Shown: positions 54,213 through 62,636, counted from the stretch's first letter. The stretch: DNA of 64,000 nucleotides from Actinomycetota bacterium (GCA_026392355.1 JAPLCF010000043.1:62001-126000); one strand, 5' to 3'. Numbers and translations: made by a program. Notes: generated from the letters alone by a model not told the origin.

Positions 54213-54252
54213 CGATGTCGACCGCGTTCGACGCGGCGCCCTTGCGGAGGTT
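54140..54252. repeat. Large imperfect palindrome across the asd stop codon
   Basis: Left arm 54140-54179 (AACCTCCGCAAGGGC ... GGTCGACATCGC) is the complement of 54212-54252 inside asd with about four differences; the 32-base loop contains the asd stop. A second inverted copy of the same asd segment is in unit A at 53914-53953. An asd transcript would end in this hairpin. Confidence 0.75.
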
Positions 54253-55194
54253 GTCACCCACCACCCAGCACGCAAGCCCGTTGGGCGCCCCAAGATCCTC
54301 GCGGATGCGGCCGACGAGGACGCCGTCGCGGCCCGTGGCCTGGCGGGCCGTCGGATAGGTCATCGTTTCGGGATCGTCAAGGACCGTAATGCCGGCCTCG
54401 GCGTCGAGCATCGCGCGGAAGGCGAGCGCCGACAGCGGCTCGCGCGTCTCGATCCACACAGCCTCGGAATGGCCGTTGATCACCGGAACGCGCGTGCAGG
54501 TTGCGGAGACGCGCAGGTCGGGCAGTTCGAGGATCTTGCGCGACTCGTGGACGAGCTTCAGCTCCTCATCCGTGTAGCCCTGATCGCCGGAGAACGAGCC
54601 CGCCACCGGCAGGACGTCGAAGGCGATCGGCTTCGGATACTGACGCGCCGTGGGATCGTCGTTGCCGGCCAAGACCTCGGCGGCCTCCTCACGGAGCGCA
54701 TCGATCGCGGACTGGCCTGTGCCGGACACGGCCTGGAACGTGGCGACCGTGATGCGCTCGAGGCCGACCGCGTCGCGCACGGGGCGGAGGATCGGCATCA
54801 GCTGCATGGTCGAGCAATTGGGGTTCGCGATGATCCCGCTGTGGGTGTGTGCCGCGTGCGGGTTGACGTCGGCGACGACGAGCGGCACATCGGGCTGCAT
54901 GCGGAACGCCGACGAGTTGTCGACGACCGTGGCACCCGCAGCAACGGCGATCGGCGCCCACTCGCGCGAACGCGTCGCGCCGGCCGAGAAGATCGCCACA
55001 TCGACGCCCTCGAAGGCCTCGGCGGAGACGGCCTGGACCGTCAGCTCCTCGCCCTTGAAGGTCACCTTCGAGCCGGCACTGCGCTCAGATGCGAGCAGCA
55101 CGAGCTCGTCGATCGGGAGCGAGCGCTCCTCGAGTACCTGCAGCATCGTGCGGCCAACCGCGCCAGTCGCACCGAGAATCGCGACCTTAGCCAC
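54187..55194 (-). CDS. asd: Aspartate-semialdehyde dehydrogenase
   Basis: 335 residues from GTG 55194, which overlaps the ask stop by 8 bases. NADP-binding ILGATGAVGRTML, catalytic Cys in NPNCSTMQLMP, QAVSGTGQ, and the catalytic His in INGHSEAVWIE. It reduces aspartyl phosphate to the semialdehyde for lysine, threonine, methionine and diaminopimelate. The C-terminus DIAELLLNSR is the start of the 226-bp repeat array, and the last 40 coding bases before it form one arm of a palindrome. Confidence 0.93.
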   Translation of the reverse strand: MAKVAILGATGAVGRTMLQVLEERSLPIDELVLLASERSAGSKVTFKGEELTVQAVSAEAFEGVDVAIFSAGATRSREWAPIAVAAGATVVDNSSAFRMQPDVPLVVADVNPHAAHTHSGIIANPNCSTMQLMPILRPVRDAVGLERITVATFQAVSGTGQSAIDALREEAAEVLAGNDDPTARQYPKPIAFDVLPVAGSFSGDQGYTDEELKLVHESRKILELPDLRVSATCTRVPVINGHSEAVWIETREPLSALAFRAMLDAEAGITVLDDPETMTYPTARQATGRDGVLVGRIREDLGAPNGLACWVVGDNLRKGAASNAVDIAELLLNSR

Positions 55195-56446
55195 GCACAG
55201 CCTCTTCCTCGGTCGGGTCCTTCTCGAGTTCGAAGGCGGCATGGAGCGCCTGCACCGCGCGCGGCACCTCGTTCTTGGCCACCATGCACGAAACCTTGAT
55301 CGGCGACGTGGCGATCATGCGGAGGTTGATGTCCAGATCGGCCAGCGTGCGGAACATCTTCGCGGCGATACCCGGATGCGACCGCATGCCGGCGCCGATC
55401 AGGCTGACCTTGCCGAGGTTGTGGTCCTCCGCAACCTGCATCGAGCCGAGCGTGCCCTGTGCGTCCTCAATCGCGACGCGCGCGGCGGGCACGTCCTCGG
55501 TCGGGACAGAGAACGACAGTTCGGCCACACCGTGCACGACGTTCTGCAGGATCGTGTCGACGTTCACACCGTGCTTCGCAACGGCGTCGAAGACCGTCGC
55601 AGCGGCGCCCGGCACATCGGGGATGCCGGTCAACGTGAACACGACCTCCTTCTCGTTGTGCGTGACACCGGAGATGATTGCCTCTTCCATGCCTTCTTCT
55701 CCAATCCAGGTTCCCTCTTCGTCAGAAAAGGTTGAGCGGGCGTGCACGCGCACGCCGTGATTACGAGCGAGCTCCACGGAGCGGAGCATCAGGACCTTTG
55801 CCCCCGATGCTGACATCTCGAGCATCTCGTCGTACGAGATGCGGTCCTGCTTGCGTGCATCAGGCACGATGCGCGGGTCGGCGCTAAACACGCCGGCGAC
55901 ATCGGAGTAGATCTCGCAGGCGGCGCCCAGTGCGGCGGCCAGCGCGACGGCGGTAGCGTCGGAGCCACCACGGCCGAGCGTGGTGACGTCCTTCGTCTCG
56001 GGCGAGACGCCCTGGAAGCCCGCGACAAGCACGATCTTGCCCTCGTCGAGTGCCTCAACAACACGGTCCGCGCGGATCTTGGTGATCTTCGCCTTGGTGT
56101 GGGCGGCATCGGTCTCGATGCCAGCCTGCGAGCCGGTCAGCGAAACAGCTTCGTACCCAAGGTCATGAATGGCCATCGCGACGAGGGCGCACGAGATGCG
56201 CTCGCCCGTCGACAGCAGCATGTCCATCTCGCGACCATTTGGCTCGACCGAGACCTGGTTGGCAAGCTCGATCAGGCCGTCCGTGGTCTTGCCCATCGCA
56301 GAGACGGTGCCCACAACGCGCTTGCCGCGCTCGCGCATGGCGACCATGCGCTTAGCGACGTTCTTGATCTTCTCGGCGTCGGCGACGGACGAGCCGCCAA
56401 ACTTCATCACGACGGTGTCGAAATCCTGCTCTGCGCGTGCTGCCAT
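55187..56446 (-). CDS. ask: Aspartate kinase
   Basis: 419 residues from ATG 56446 (another ATG four codons earlier is possible). Kinase domain: VMKFGGSSVADAEKI, STGERISCALVAMAI and GRGGSDATAVALAAALGA. Two ACT domains in the last 160 residues (FTLTGIPDVPGAAATVFDAVAKHGVNVD and VSLIGAGMRSHPGIAAKMFRTL) give feedback control by lysine and/or threonine. First step of the aspartate family. Many actinobacterial ask genes also make a separate small subunit from an internal start; whether this one does is not clear. Confidence 0.93.
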   Translation of the reverse strand: MAARAEQDFDTVVMKFGGSSVADAEKIKNVAKRMVAMRERGKRVVGTVSAMGKTTDGLIELANQVSVEPNGREMDMLLSTGERISCALVAMAIHDLGYEAVSLTGSQAGIETDAAHTKAKITKIRADRVVEALDEGKIVLVAGFQGVSPETKDVTTLGRGGSDATAVALAAALGAACEIYSDVAGVFSADPRIVPDARKQDRISYDEMLEMSASGAKVLMLRSVELARNHGVRVHARSTFSDEEGTWIGEEGMEEAIISGVTHNEKEVVFTLTGIPDVPGAAATVFDAVAKHGVNVDTILQNVVHGVAELSFSVPTEDVPAARVAIEDAQGTLGSMQVAEDHNLGKVSLIGAGMRSHPGIAAKMFRTLADLDINLRMIATSPIKVSCMVAKNEVPRAVQALHAAFELEKDPTEEEAVRG

Positions 56447-56488
56447 AACGCTCTGCATGGTCGCAGAGCACGGCAGATCAGGCGCAAC

Positions 56489-57085
56489 TCAGGCGTCGAT
56501 CGAGCGACGCCCCTCGAGGGCGCGACCGAGCGTTACTTCGTCAGCGAACTCGAGATCGCCGCCGACTGGCAGACCGCTGGCGAGCCGCGTGATGCGCGTG
56601 CGGTCGCGCAGCAGCCCGGCGATATAGGCCGCCGTGGCCTCGCCGGTCATGGTCGGATTCGTGGCGACGATCACCTCGGTGATCCCGCCGCGATCGACGC
56701 GGGCCACGAGTTGGGCGATGGTGAGATCCTCAGGATCGACACCATCGAGCGGCGAGAGCGCGCCGCCGAGCACGTGATAGCGCCCGCGGAATGCACCGGA
56801 GCGTTCGATCGGATCGACATCCTGCGGAGCTTCAACCACACAGATCATCGCGTCGTCGCGCCGCGTATCGCGACAGATCGGGCACAGCCCATCCTCGGCG
56901 AAGCCATAGCACTCGGGACACGGCTGGATCCGCGCCCGTGCCTCCTCAATGGCCGTCGCCAGCTGGAGCGCATCGCCCTCCGGCACACGCAGCAGGTGCA
57001 CGGCAAGGCGCTGGGCCGAGCGGCGCCCGACACCAGGCAGCCGCGTCAGCTCGCGAACGAGCGCCTCGGCAGACGGTGGCAGCAC
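56489..57085 (-). CDS. recR: Recombination protein RecR
   Basis: 198 residues from GTG 57085, the normal RecR length; a much longer open frame upstream overlaps ybaB and dnaX and is not coding. HhH region LVRELTRLPGVGRRSAQRLAVHLL, zinc finger CPECYGFAEDGLCPIC, Toprim motif ICVVEAPQDVDPIE and Walker B-like NPTMTGEATAAYIAGLL. With RecO it loads RecA at gaps. The start lies 5 bases after ybaB stops. Confidence 0.93.
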   Translation of the reverse strand: MLPPSAEALVRELTRLPGVGRRSAQRLAVHLLRVPEGDALQLATAIEEARARIQPCPECYGFAEDGLCPICRDTRRDDAMICVVEAPQDVDPIERSGAFRGRYHVLGGALSPLDGVDPEDLTIAQLVARVDRGGITEVIVATNPTMTGEATAAYIAGLLRDRTRITRLASGLPVGGDLEFADEVTLGRALEGRRSIDA

Positions 57086-57090
57086 GCCGG

Positions 57091-57396
57091 CTAGAACCCC
57101 GGCAGGTTGATGCCCTGCGTCAACGGGCCAAGGCGCGACTGCTGTGCAGCCTCTGCCTGATTCTTGGCGTCGTTGAGTGCAGCCAGCACGAGGTCCTGAA
57201 CCATGTCCGGATCGTCGGGATCGAGCAGCTTCGGATCGATCGTGATGCCGCGCCAGTCGCCGCTGGCGGTGCACGTCGCGGTGACGAGGCCGTTGCCGGC
57301 CTGGCCGGTCACCTCGAGGACAGCCAGCTCTTCCTGCGCGGTGGCCATGGCCGCCTGCATCTGCTGGATCTGCTTCATCATCGCCTTCTGGTTCAT
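57091..57396 (-). CDS. ybaB: YbaB/EbfC nucleoid-associated protein
   Basis: 101 residues. Coiled-coil start MNQKAMMKQIQQMQAAMATAQEEL, then the YbaB core VTATCTASGDWRGITIDPKLLD and DMVQDLVLAALNDAKNQAE. Homologues form DNA-binding dimers. The position between dnaX and recR is conserved across bacteria. The ATG overlaps the dnaX stop by 4 bases. Confidence 0.92.
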   Translation of the reverse strand: MNQKAMMKQIQQMQAAMATAQEELAVLEVTGQAGNGLVTATCTASGDWRGITIDPKLLDPDDPDMVQDLVLAALNDAKNQAEAAQQSRLGPLTQGINLPGF

Positions 57397-59375
57397 CCGA
57401 TCTCCTCTTCGCTGGCATCGAGAGTTTCCACGAGGTTGCGGACGAACTCCTCCTCGCGGGTATGCGGGTCGTCGAGCTCGCCGTCGTAGTCCTCAGAGTG
57501 CACGACGTTGAGGTCAACCTCGGCCGGCGACTCGGTGGCCGCTGCGGGCTCGGCGGCAGTGGTGGCCTCGACGGACGGGGTAGGAATCGATGGTGGTGGG
57601 GCGCCGTCACCGGCGGTCTCAAGCACCACGCGGACCTCCGCACCGAGCGACGCCGACAGCGCGGCGGCTAGCTCGTGCCGATTCTGTTCGCGGTCGGCCT
57701 GGCTCTTCTGGAACTGGCTAGCACTCGGAAAGGCAACCACGACCGCTCCGCGCTCGATACGCAGGGGCGAGGCGGGCATCAGCATAGAGCGTAGCTTCGG
57801 CGACACGCGCGACAGGGCCTCGTCCCAGATGTCGCGTAGCTCGGCGGCCGGTAGGTCGAGGTCTCCGGACGGTTCGCGGGGCGGAGCCGCGGCCGGCGGG
57901 GTGGGCGCAGGGGGAGTCTCCACCACGGGCGTCGGCGCAGGCGGTGTCGGCGGTGCGACGGGCGGTGCTGCCGGTGGCGTAGGAGCGGCAAGCGGCTGCG
58001 CTTCCTCGTCGTCGGCATGGAACGAGTCGGGCTCGACCATCGGCGCAGCAGCCGGCGCGTCCCACGGCGGTGCCTCGTCGGTCGGAGCAGACGGTGTAGC
58101 GGTGGTCGGCGGTGCAGCAGGCGCGGCGGCCGGTGCCGGTGGTGCGGCGGGTGCTGCCGGCGGCGGCGTCACGGGAGCGGTAGGTGTAGCGGGTGCCTCG
58201 ACGGGTGGCAGGGCCGCAGCGGAGCGTGCCGGCGCACCGCCCTCAAGCGCCTCGATACGGCGCAGTGCACCGTCGAGCGTGCGATCGCCACTGGGGCGCG
58301 CAGCCTTGATCAGCAGCAGCTCGAGCGCCAGACGGGCATCTGCGCCGCTGCGTAGCGAGCCCTCGGCGTCGAGCAGACCGTCGATGAGCGCGATTGCCGC
58401 GCCTTCGGTCATCTGCGTCGCGGCGCGCTTGACGGCATCCTCGACGGCCGAGCCCAGCATCGCGCTCCGCGGCGGTGCGCCGAGCTCGAGGGTCAGCAGC
58501 ACGGCACGGAGGCGATCGATCAGATCGCGGATCAGTCGACTGATGTCCTGGCCGCCCTCGACGAGCTCGTCGAGTTGCAGCAGGGCCGCGCGCGCGTCGC
58601 CGGCGTTAACGGCGTCGATCAGCTGCGTGAGCACCTCGTCGTCGACGACGCCGAGGATGGCCTGGGCCGAGGCCGCGTCGATTGCGCCGCCGCTGGCAGA
58701 TGAGAGCTGGTCGAGCGACGAGATGGCATCGCGAAACGAGCCGCCCGCGTGGCGCGCGATCAGGCGCAGCGAGTCGTCATCGGTACCGATCGACTCCGCG
58801 TCGGCGATGCGACGCAGCGCCTCCAGCAGCTCATCGGGCGTGGGGCGCAGGAAGGCGAACGACTGACAGCGTCCGCGCACGGTATCGGGCAGACGGTGGG
58901 GCTCCGTGGTGCAGAGAATGAAGACCACGTGCGGCGGCGGCTCCTCGAGGGTCTTCAACAGCGCGTTGGCAGCGTCTGTCGTGAGCGAGTGGGCCTCGTC
59001 GAGGATGTAGACGCGGTAGCGCCCGAGCACGGGCTGCTGGTTGACGCGATCGCGGATCTCACGGACGTCGTCGATGCCGCGATTGCTCGCCGCGTCGAGC
59101 TCGAGCACGTCGAGCGCGGTACCGTCGGCAATCGTGCGGCACGACTCACATTCGAGGCACGGCGTTGTGGTGGGTGCGTCGAACGCCTGGCAGTTGAGCG
59201 ACTTGCCGAGGATCTTCGCGAGCGACGTCTTGCCCGTGCCGCGAGGCCCGGAGAACAGGTAGGCGTGCCGTACGCGCCCCTGCTCGATCGCGTTCGTCAG
59301 GGTCTGCACCACATGGCGCTGGCCGACGACGTGCGCGAGGTCCTGAGGACGGTACTGGCGGTAGAGCGCGGACAC
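57393..59375 (-). CDS. dnaX: DNA polymerase III subunits gamma/tau
   Basis: 660 residues. AAA+ clamp-loader: FSGPRGTGKTSLAKILGKSL, zinc-binding Cys cluster ending CLECESC, Walker B VYILDEAHSLT and the sensor FILCTTEP. The region 375-515 is a Pro/Ala linker (APPTPPAPTPV-type), followed by the tau-specific C-terminal part (residues 520-600). I see no clear frameshift site that would make gamma. The SRP RNA gene is just upstream, a common arrangement. Confidence 0.92.
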   Translation of the reverse strand: MSALYRQYRPQDLAHVVGQRHVVQTLTNAIEQGRVRHAYLFSGPRGTGKTSLAKILGKSLNCQAFDAPTTTPCLECESCRTIADGTALDVLELDAASNRGIDDVREIRDRVNQQPVLGRYRVYILDEAHSLTTDAANALLKTLEEPPPHVVFILCTTEPHRLPDTVRGRCQSFAFLRPTPDELLEALRRIADAESIGTDDDSLRLIARHAGGSFRDAISSLDQLSSASGGAIDAASAQAILGVVDDEVLTQLIDAVNAGDARAALLQLDELVEGGQDISRLIRDLIDRLRAVLLTLELGAPPRSAMLGSAVEDAVKRAATQMTEGAAIALIDGLLDAEGSLRSGADARLALELLLIKAARPSGDRTLDGALRRIEALEGGAPARSAAALPPVEAPATPTAPVTPPPAAPAAPPAPAAAPAAPPTTATPSAPTDEAPPWDAPAAAPMVEPDSFHADDEEAQPLAAPTPPAAPPVAPPTPPAPTPVVETPPAPTPPAAAPPREPSGDLDLPAAELRDIWDEALSRVSPKLRSMLMPASPLRIERGAVVVAFPSASQFQKSQADREQNRHELAAALSASLGAEVRVVLETAGDGAPPPSIPTPSVEATTAAEPAAATESPAEVDLNVVHSEDYDGELDDPHTREEEFVRNLVETLDASEEEIG

Positions 59376-59499
59376 GTTGTGAGCCTACCAGCCGGTCGCG
59401 GGCACCACGCGACCTCCGCGGGCGCGAGGCCCGCGGAGGAGACGTAGCGGCCGTGCACCCTCCGTTGTGAGGAACCGGTCTGTCCGTTTCACCGGCCAA

Positions 59500-59600
59500 T
59501 CACTCCGATCAGGCGGAACCGCGGCGCACCGGCGGATTCTCTGAGTGCTGCTGCCTTCCGGCCCTGACACGGTTCGAGGTTGCCGATCGCGCGGGACCTG
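59500..59600 (-). ncRNA. ffs: Signal recognition particle RNA (4.5S), core hairpin
   Basis: The minus strand has GTCAGGGCCGGAAGGCAGCA (apex near 59557), the Ffh-binding motif with the GGAA tetraloop and the symmetric A-rich bulge. The arms pair down the stem: GATCGGC (59583-59589) with GCC-T-GATC (59507-59514), and AACC with GGTT. The gene sits 120 bases upstream of dnaX on the same strand. Further helices outside the core (59492-59666) suggest a longer RNA; see findings. The rest of the 366-base gap to 59741 has no gene. Confidence 0.88.
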
Positions 59601-59741
59601 ACCATCAACGCTCCTGGTGGTGCCACGTACTCCTTGTTCCCCCCGAGAGAGGGGATTGGTGCCCGGCTAAAGCGGATTGCCGGTCGAGGGAACCGCAAAC
59701 TCCCCGCCTAGCACGGCCATACGGGAGGGTAGACGAAAACG

Positions 59742-60626
59742 TCAGTCGGAGGTGGTGCCGCCGTCGGCTGGCGCATCGGCGGGCGCGTCGGGAAGCGCCG
59801 GTGCGGTATCGACGGCCGGACGATCATCCTCGGTCGGCGCAGCAGCCGGCGTCGCCGTGGGCTCGGCCGCGGATGGCGTTGTGGTTGTAGTGGTGCTGGC
59901 AACGGGGACCTTCTTCGGTCGTCCCAACAGGACGATCATCCAGATGATCAGCCCGATACCGACGAGGCCGATCGCGACCCCGATGCCGAGCGCCCACCAG
60001 CCGACGGTCTTGAGGATCGGCGCACGGAACGTCATCGACGCGTCTACGGCCATACCGGGCTTGCCGTCGGTGCGCATGACCACGACGCGGACGTCCTTAC
60101 CTTCGAGGTCAGCGAGCGTGAGGGTGATGTCGCCCGTGGCGCTATCGGCTTGGCGCAGCCAGAAGTCCTTAGTGGCCGGAGCCGCGACGCGCGTGCGCTT
60201 CCCGGGCTCGACGACGAGCTGCACGTCCGTGCCACCGCCCGAGGCAATGTCAGTCGGGTTCGGTGCCTGTGCCGAGTCGCCCGCCGTTGAGCCGGTCGAC
60301 TCGACATGCGCGATGGTGACGTTGCGCAGGTAGCGGTTGACGTCCTTCGCAGGGGCGAGGCCGACAAAGATCGGAGCGCTTCCGGCCTGCGGGGTGACGC
60401 GGAACGTCACCGATGCGTCGCCCACCTGCGACGGAATGTCCTGCGCCTTGACGCTGAATTCTGGCGACACGATCGCCACGGCCTTCTTCGGTGCGTCCAA
60501 GCCATTGAGGGGGATGGCGAGTCCCGACCCGTCGCCGAGCCAGCCGACGATGCCGATCCCAACCGCAAGGAAGGGGAGGGCGAAGAGTGCGATCAGCCCG
60601 CCAATGATGATGCCGACGATTTTCAT
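59742..60626 (-). CDS. Two-span membrane protein with Thr/Ala/Pro-rich tail
   Basis: 294 residues from ATG 60626. Helix 1 at 3-28 (IVGIIIGGLIALFALPFLAVGIGIVGW), an external domain of about 165 residues (EFSVKAQDIPS, VTFRVTPQAGSAPIFVGLAP, LRNVTIAHVESTG, LTLADLEGKDVRVVVM), helix 2 near 205-230 and then a low-complexity cytoplasmic tail of Thr, Ala, Pro and Asp. The external part looks like a beta-sandwich. Family not recognised. Confidence 0.7.
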   Translation of the reverse strand: MKIVGIIIGGLIALFALPFLAVGIGIVGWLGDGSGLAIPLNGLDAPKKAVAIVSPEFSVKAQDIPSQVGDASVTFRVTPQAGSAPIFVGLAPAKDVNRYLRNVTIAHVESTGSTAGDSAQAPNPTDIASGGGTDVQLVVEPGKRTRVAAPATKDFWLRQADSATGDITLTLADLEGKDVRVVVMRTDGKPGMAVDASMTFRAPILKTVGWWALGIGVAIGLVGIGLIIWMIVLLGRPKKVPVASTTTTTTPSAAEPTATPAAAPTEDDRPAVDTAPALPDAPADAPADGGTTSD

Positions 60627-60731
60627 TGGGCCAGCGTACCCCGCTTTCCGGGCGTTAGTCGCTGCATCGGACGGATGTCCGGGGGGCCGCAAGATACATT
60701 TGTCGCGTTGCACCGCGAGAAGGAGGATCTC

Positions 60732-60953
60732 GTGTCGACGGAGGACTTCAACCGAACTGTTCTGACAGATGCCATCGCCGAGCATCTCGCGCTGCGCCAG
60801 CGCAACGCGCAGCTCGAGCAGGCGATGCCGCTGCGGGACTACCTGCCGAACGACTACCTGCGGGTCGATGAGCCGACCCATCAGGGCACAGTCTTGCCGA
60901 TGCACCAGTGGTTCGACCTGGACGAGGGCGACGCCCTCGACTGGGCTGCCTAG
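60732..60953 (+). CDS. Small soluble protein, 73 aa, unknown
   Basis: Start GTG 60732 has GGAGG five to six bases upstream. The product STEDFNRTVLTDAIAEHLALRQRN..LEQAMPLRDYLPNDYL then has MHQWFDLDEGDALDWAA. It is acidic, with a helical first half, and has no signal or membrane segment. Not recognised. Confidence 0.6.
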   Translation: MSTEDFNRTVLTDAIAEHLALRQRNAQLEQAMPLRDYLPNDYLRVDEPTHQGTVLPMHQWFDLDEGDALDWAA

Positions 60954-61043
60954 CCCAACCGAGCGTCTACCAATCGAGGTCGTGGTGGACCCGTGTAGAT
61001 CGCGGGTGTGAGCCGGTCAACGCCGGCGCGCAGGCATCGCGAC

Positions 61044-61049
61044 TAGGGT
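61044..61049 (+). promoter_or_regulatory. -10 box, leaderless start of ferritin
   Basis: TAGGGT ends 6 bases before ATG 61056. No obvious iron-box palindrome is seen upstream; GCCGG-TCAAC-GCCGG direct repeats lie at 61013-61027. Confidence 0.45.
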
Positions 61050-61055
61050 GCGGGT

Positions 61056-61589
61056 ATGGCTACCGACTTCACTTCGCTTCTCGCCGACCAGGTTGGCAAC
61101 GAGTTCTCCGCCTCGCAGCAGTACATCGCGGTCGGCGCATGGTTTGAGCAGCAGACCCTGCCCGAGCTCGCCGGGTTCTTCTACCAGCAGGCGGTGGAAG
61201 AACGCAATCACGCGATGATGCTGCTCAAGTTCCAGATGGACACCGATCGCAAGGCGGACCTGCCGGGTATCGCTCAGCCGAAATCGGATTTCGCCAACGC
61301 CAAGGAGCCGGTCGAGCTGGCGCTGGCGCAGGAGAAGCGCGTCACGGAGCAGATCACCGCGCTGGCCAATGCTGCGCGCGCCGAGAGCGATTTTCAGGCG
61401 GAGCAGTTCATGCAGTGGTTCCTTAAGGAGCAGGTCGAAGAGGTCTCCTCGATGAACGACCTGCTGAAGATCATTGATCACGCCGGCTCGAACGTGCTGC
61501 TGGTCGAGGATTACCTGACGCGCGAGGTCGCCAAGGCCACGGGTGGGGTCGACCCGACGGCGCCGCCGGCAGCGGGTGGCGCGCTCTAG
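61056..61589 (+). CDS. ftn: Ferritin
   Basis: 177 residues. Four-helix bundle of a non-heme ferritin like M. tuberculosis BfrB: ferroxidase ligands in NEFSASQQYIAVGAWF (Glu) and QAVEERNHAMMLLKF (Glu, Glu, His), and ALAQEKRVTEQI and EQFMQWFLKEQVEEV (Glu/Gln) in the later helices. It stores iron as a 24-mer and oxidises Fe(II). The Gly/Pro/Ala C-terminus (VDPTAPPAAGGAL) is disordered, as in other actinobacterial ferritins. Confidence 0.92.
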   Translation: MATDFTSLLADQVGNEFSASQQYIAVGAWFEQQTLPELAGFFYQQAVEERNHAMMLLKFQMDTDRKADLPGIAQPKSDFANAKEPVELALAQEKRVTEQITALANAARAESDFQAEQFMQWFLKEQVEEVSSMNDLLKIIDHAGSNVLLVEDYLTREVAKATGGVDPTAPPAAGGAL

Positions 61590-61592
61590 TCG

Positions 61593-62501
61593 CTAGTCGA
61601 GCGCGTCTGGCTCGGGCTCCGAGCCGGCGGGTTCGACATGCACGACCACGTCGGCCGATGGCAGTCGCTCCTCCAGCGACGCCTCGATGCGGTCGGTAAT
61701 CACGTGGGCCTCGGCCACCGTCATCTGTGGATCGACGACCACGTGCACGTCGACGTGGCGGACGGCGCCAGAACGGCGCGCGCGTAGGCGGTGGTAGCTG
61801 ATCACGCCTGCGGGCTTCGAGCGCTCGAGCGTGTCGCGGATCGTGTCGAGGTCGTCTTGCGAGACCGTCTCGTCAACCAGCACGCGTACGCCGTTGAGTA
61901 CGAGGCGGCCACCCGTGACCGCGACCCACGCAGAGATCGCGATGCCGAAGATCGAGTCAACCTCGACCCAGCCGGTGATCGCAATCACGATGAGTGCGGC
62001 AGCGGTACCTGCGCTTGACCACACGTCCGCGGCGATGTGCGCCGAGTCGGCTTCGAGGGCTGCCGAGTGGGATGACTTGGCCACACGCGATACGCGGCGG
62101 GCTACGAAGAAGGACGTGCCGGCAGAGAGACCCATTACCACGATGCCGAGGGCGGAGTTCTCGACGGGCGCACCGAAGGAGCGCGCCGACTGAATCACGA
62201 CGAACAGCGCGACGACGATCAGGATCAGTCCCTCGATCACGGCCGAGACGTGCTCGAGCTTCTGGTGGCCGAAGGGGTGTTTCGGGTCCGGTGGTCGGTC
62301 GGCGGCACGCACGGCGGCCAGGGCGATCAGCGCGGCGAGCAGGTCCGAAAACGAGTGCGCGGTCTCTGCCAAGATCGCCGAGGATCCGGTGGCCACCGCG
62401 ACTGCACCCTTGACGGCCACGCTCGTGCCGGTCAAGGCGACGCTCAGGAGCGCGGCATTGCGCTTCGAGCGTGGAGCATCGGCAGAGGGGTGGGCAGCCA
62501 C
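61593..62501 (-). CDS. Cation diffusion facilitator, zinc/cadmium type
   Basis: 302 residues with six membrane helices and a cytoplasmic domain from about 210. The metal site in helix 2 is HSFSD (in AETAHSFSDLLAA) and in helix 5 is HIAAD: two HxxxD motifs, the pattern of Zn/Cd exporters rather than iron or manganese forms. The cytoplasmic domain has DVHVVVDPQMTVAEAHVITD and ends VHVEP. It pumps metal out with protons. It converges on ferritin with a 3-base gap. Confidence 0.9.
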   Translation of the reverse strand: MAAHPSADAPRSKRNAALLSVALTGTSVAVKGAVAVATGSSAILAETAHSFSDLLAALIALAAVRAADRPPDPKHPFGHQKLEHVSAVIEGLILIVVALFVVIQSARSFGAPVENSALGIVVMGLSAGTSFFVARRVSRVAKSSHSAALEADSAHIAADVWSSAGTAAALIVIAITGWVEVDSIFGIAISAWVAVTGGRLVLNGVRVLVDETVSQDDLDTIRDTLERSKPAGVISYHRLRARRSGAVRHVDVHVVVDPQMTVAEAHVITDRIEASLEERLPSADVVVHVEPAGSEPEPDALD

Positions 62502-62588
62502 TCGTGCACGCTAGCGAACGTCATGGCGCATCCGAGGTCGAGGCGCTCCTAGACCGTCTGCGCGACCTGTGGGAGGCTGGATTTCGTC

Positions 62589-62594
62589 TACAGT
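62589..62594 (+). promoter_or_regulatory. Candidate -10 box of the amino-acid ABC transporter
   Basis: TACAGT about 43 bases before ATG 62637. The gene also has CTGAGG 8-13 bases upstream as ribosome-binding site. Confidence 0.4.
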
Positions 62595-62636
62595 CCAGCC
62601 GTCCAGATGCGTTCCACCAGACCACCTGAGGTATCG

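Noticed and set aside
57086-57643. N-terminal extension of recR
   Set aside because: It overlaps ybaB and the end of dnaX; the 198-residue form from GTG 57085 is the standard size.
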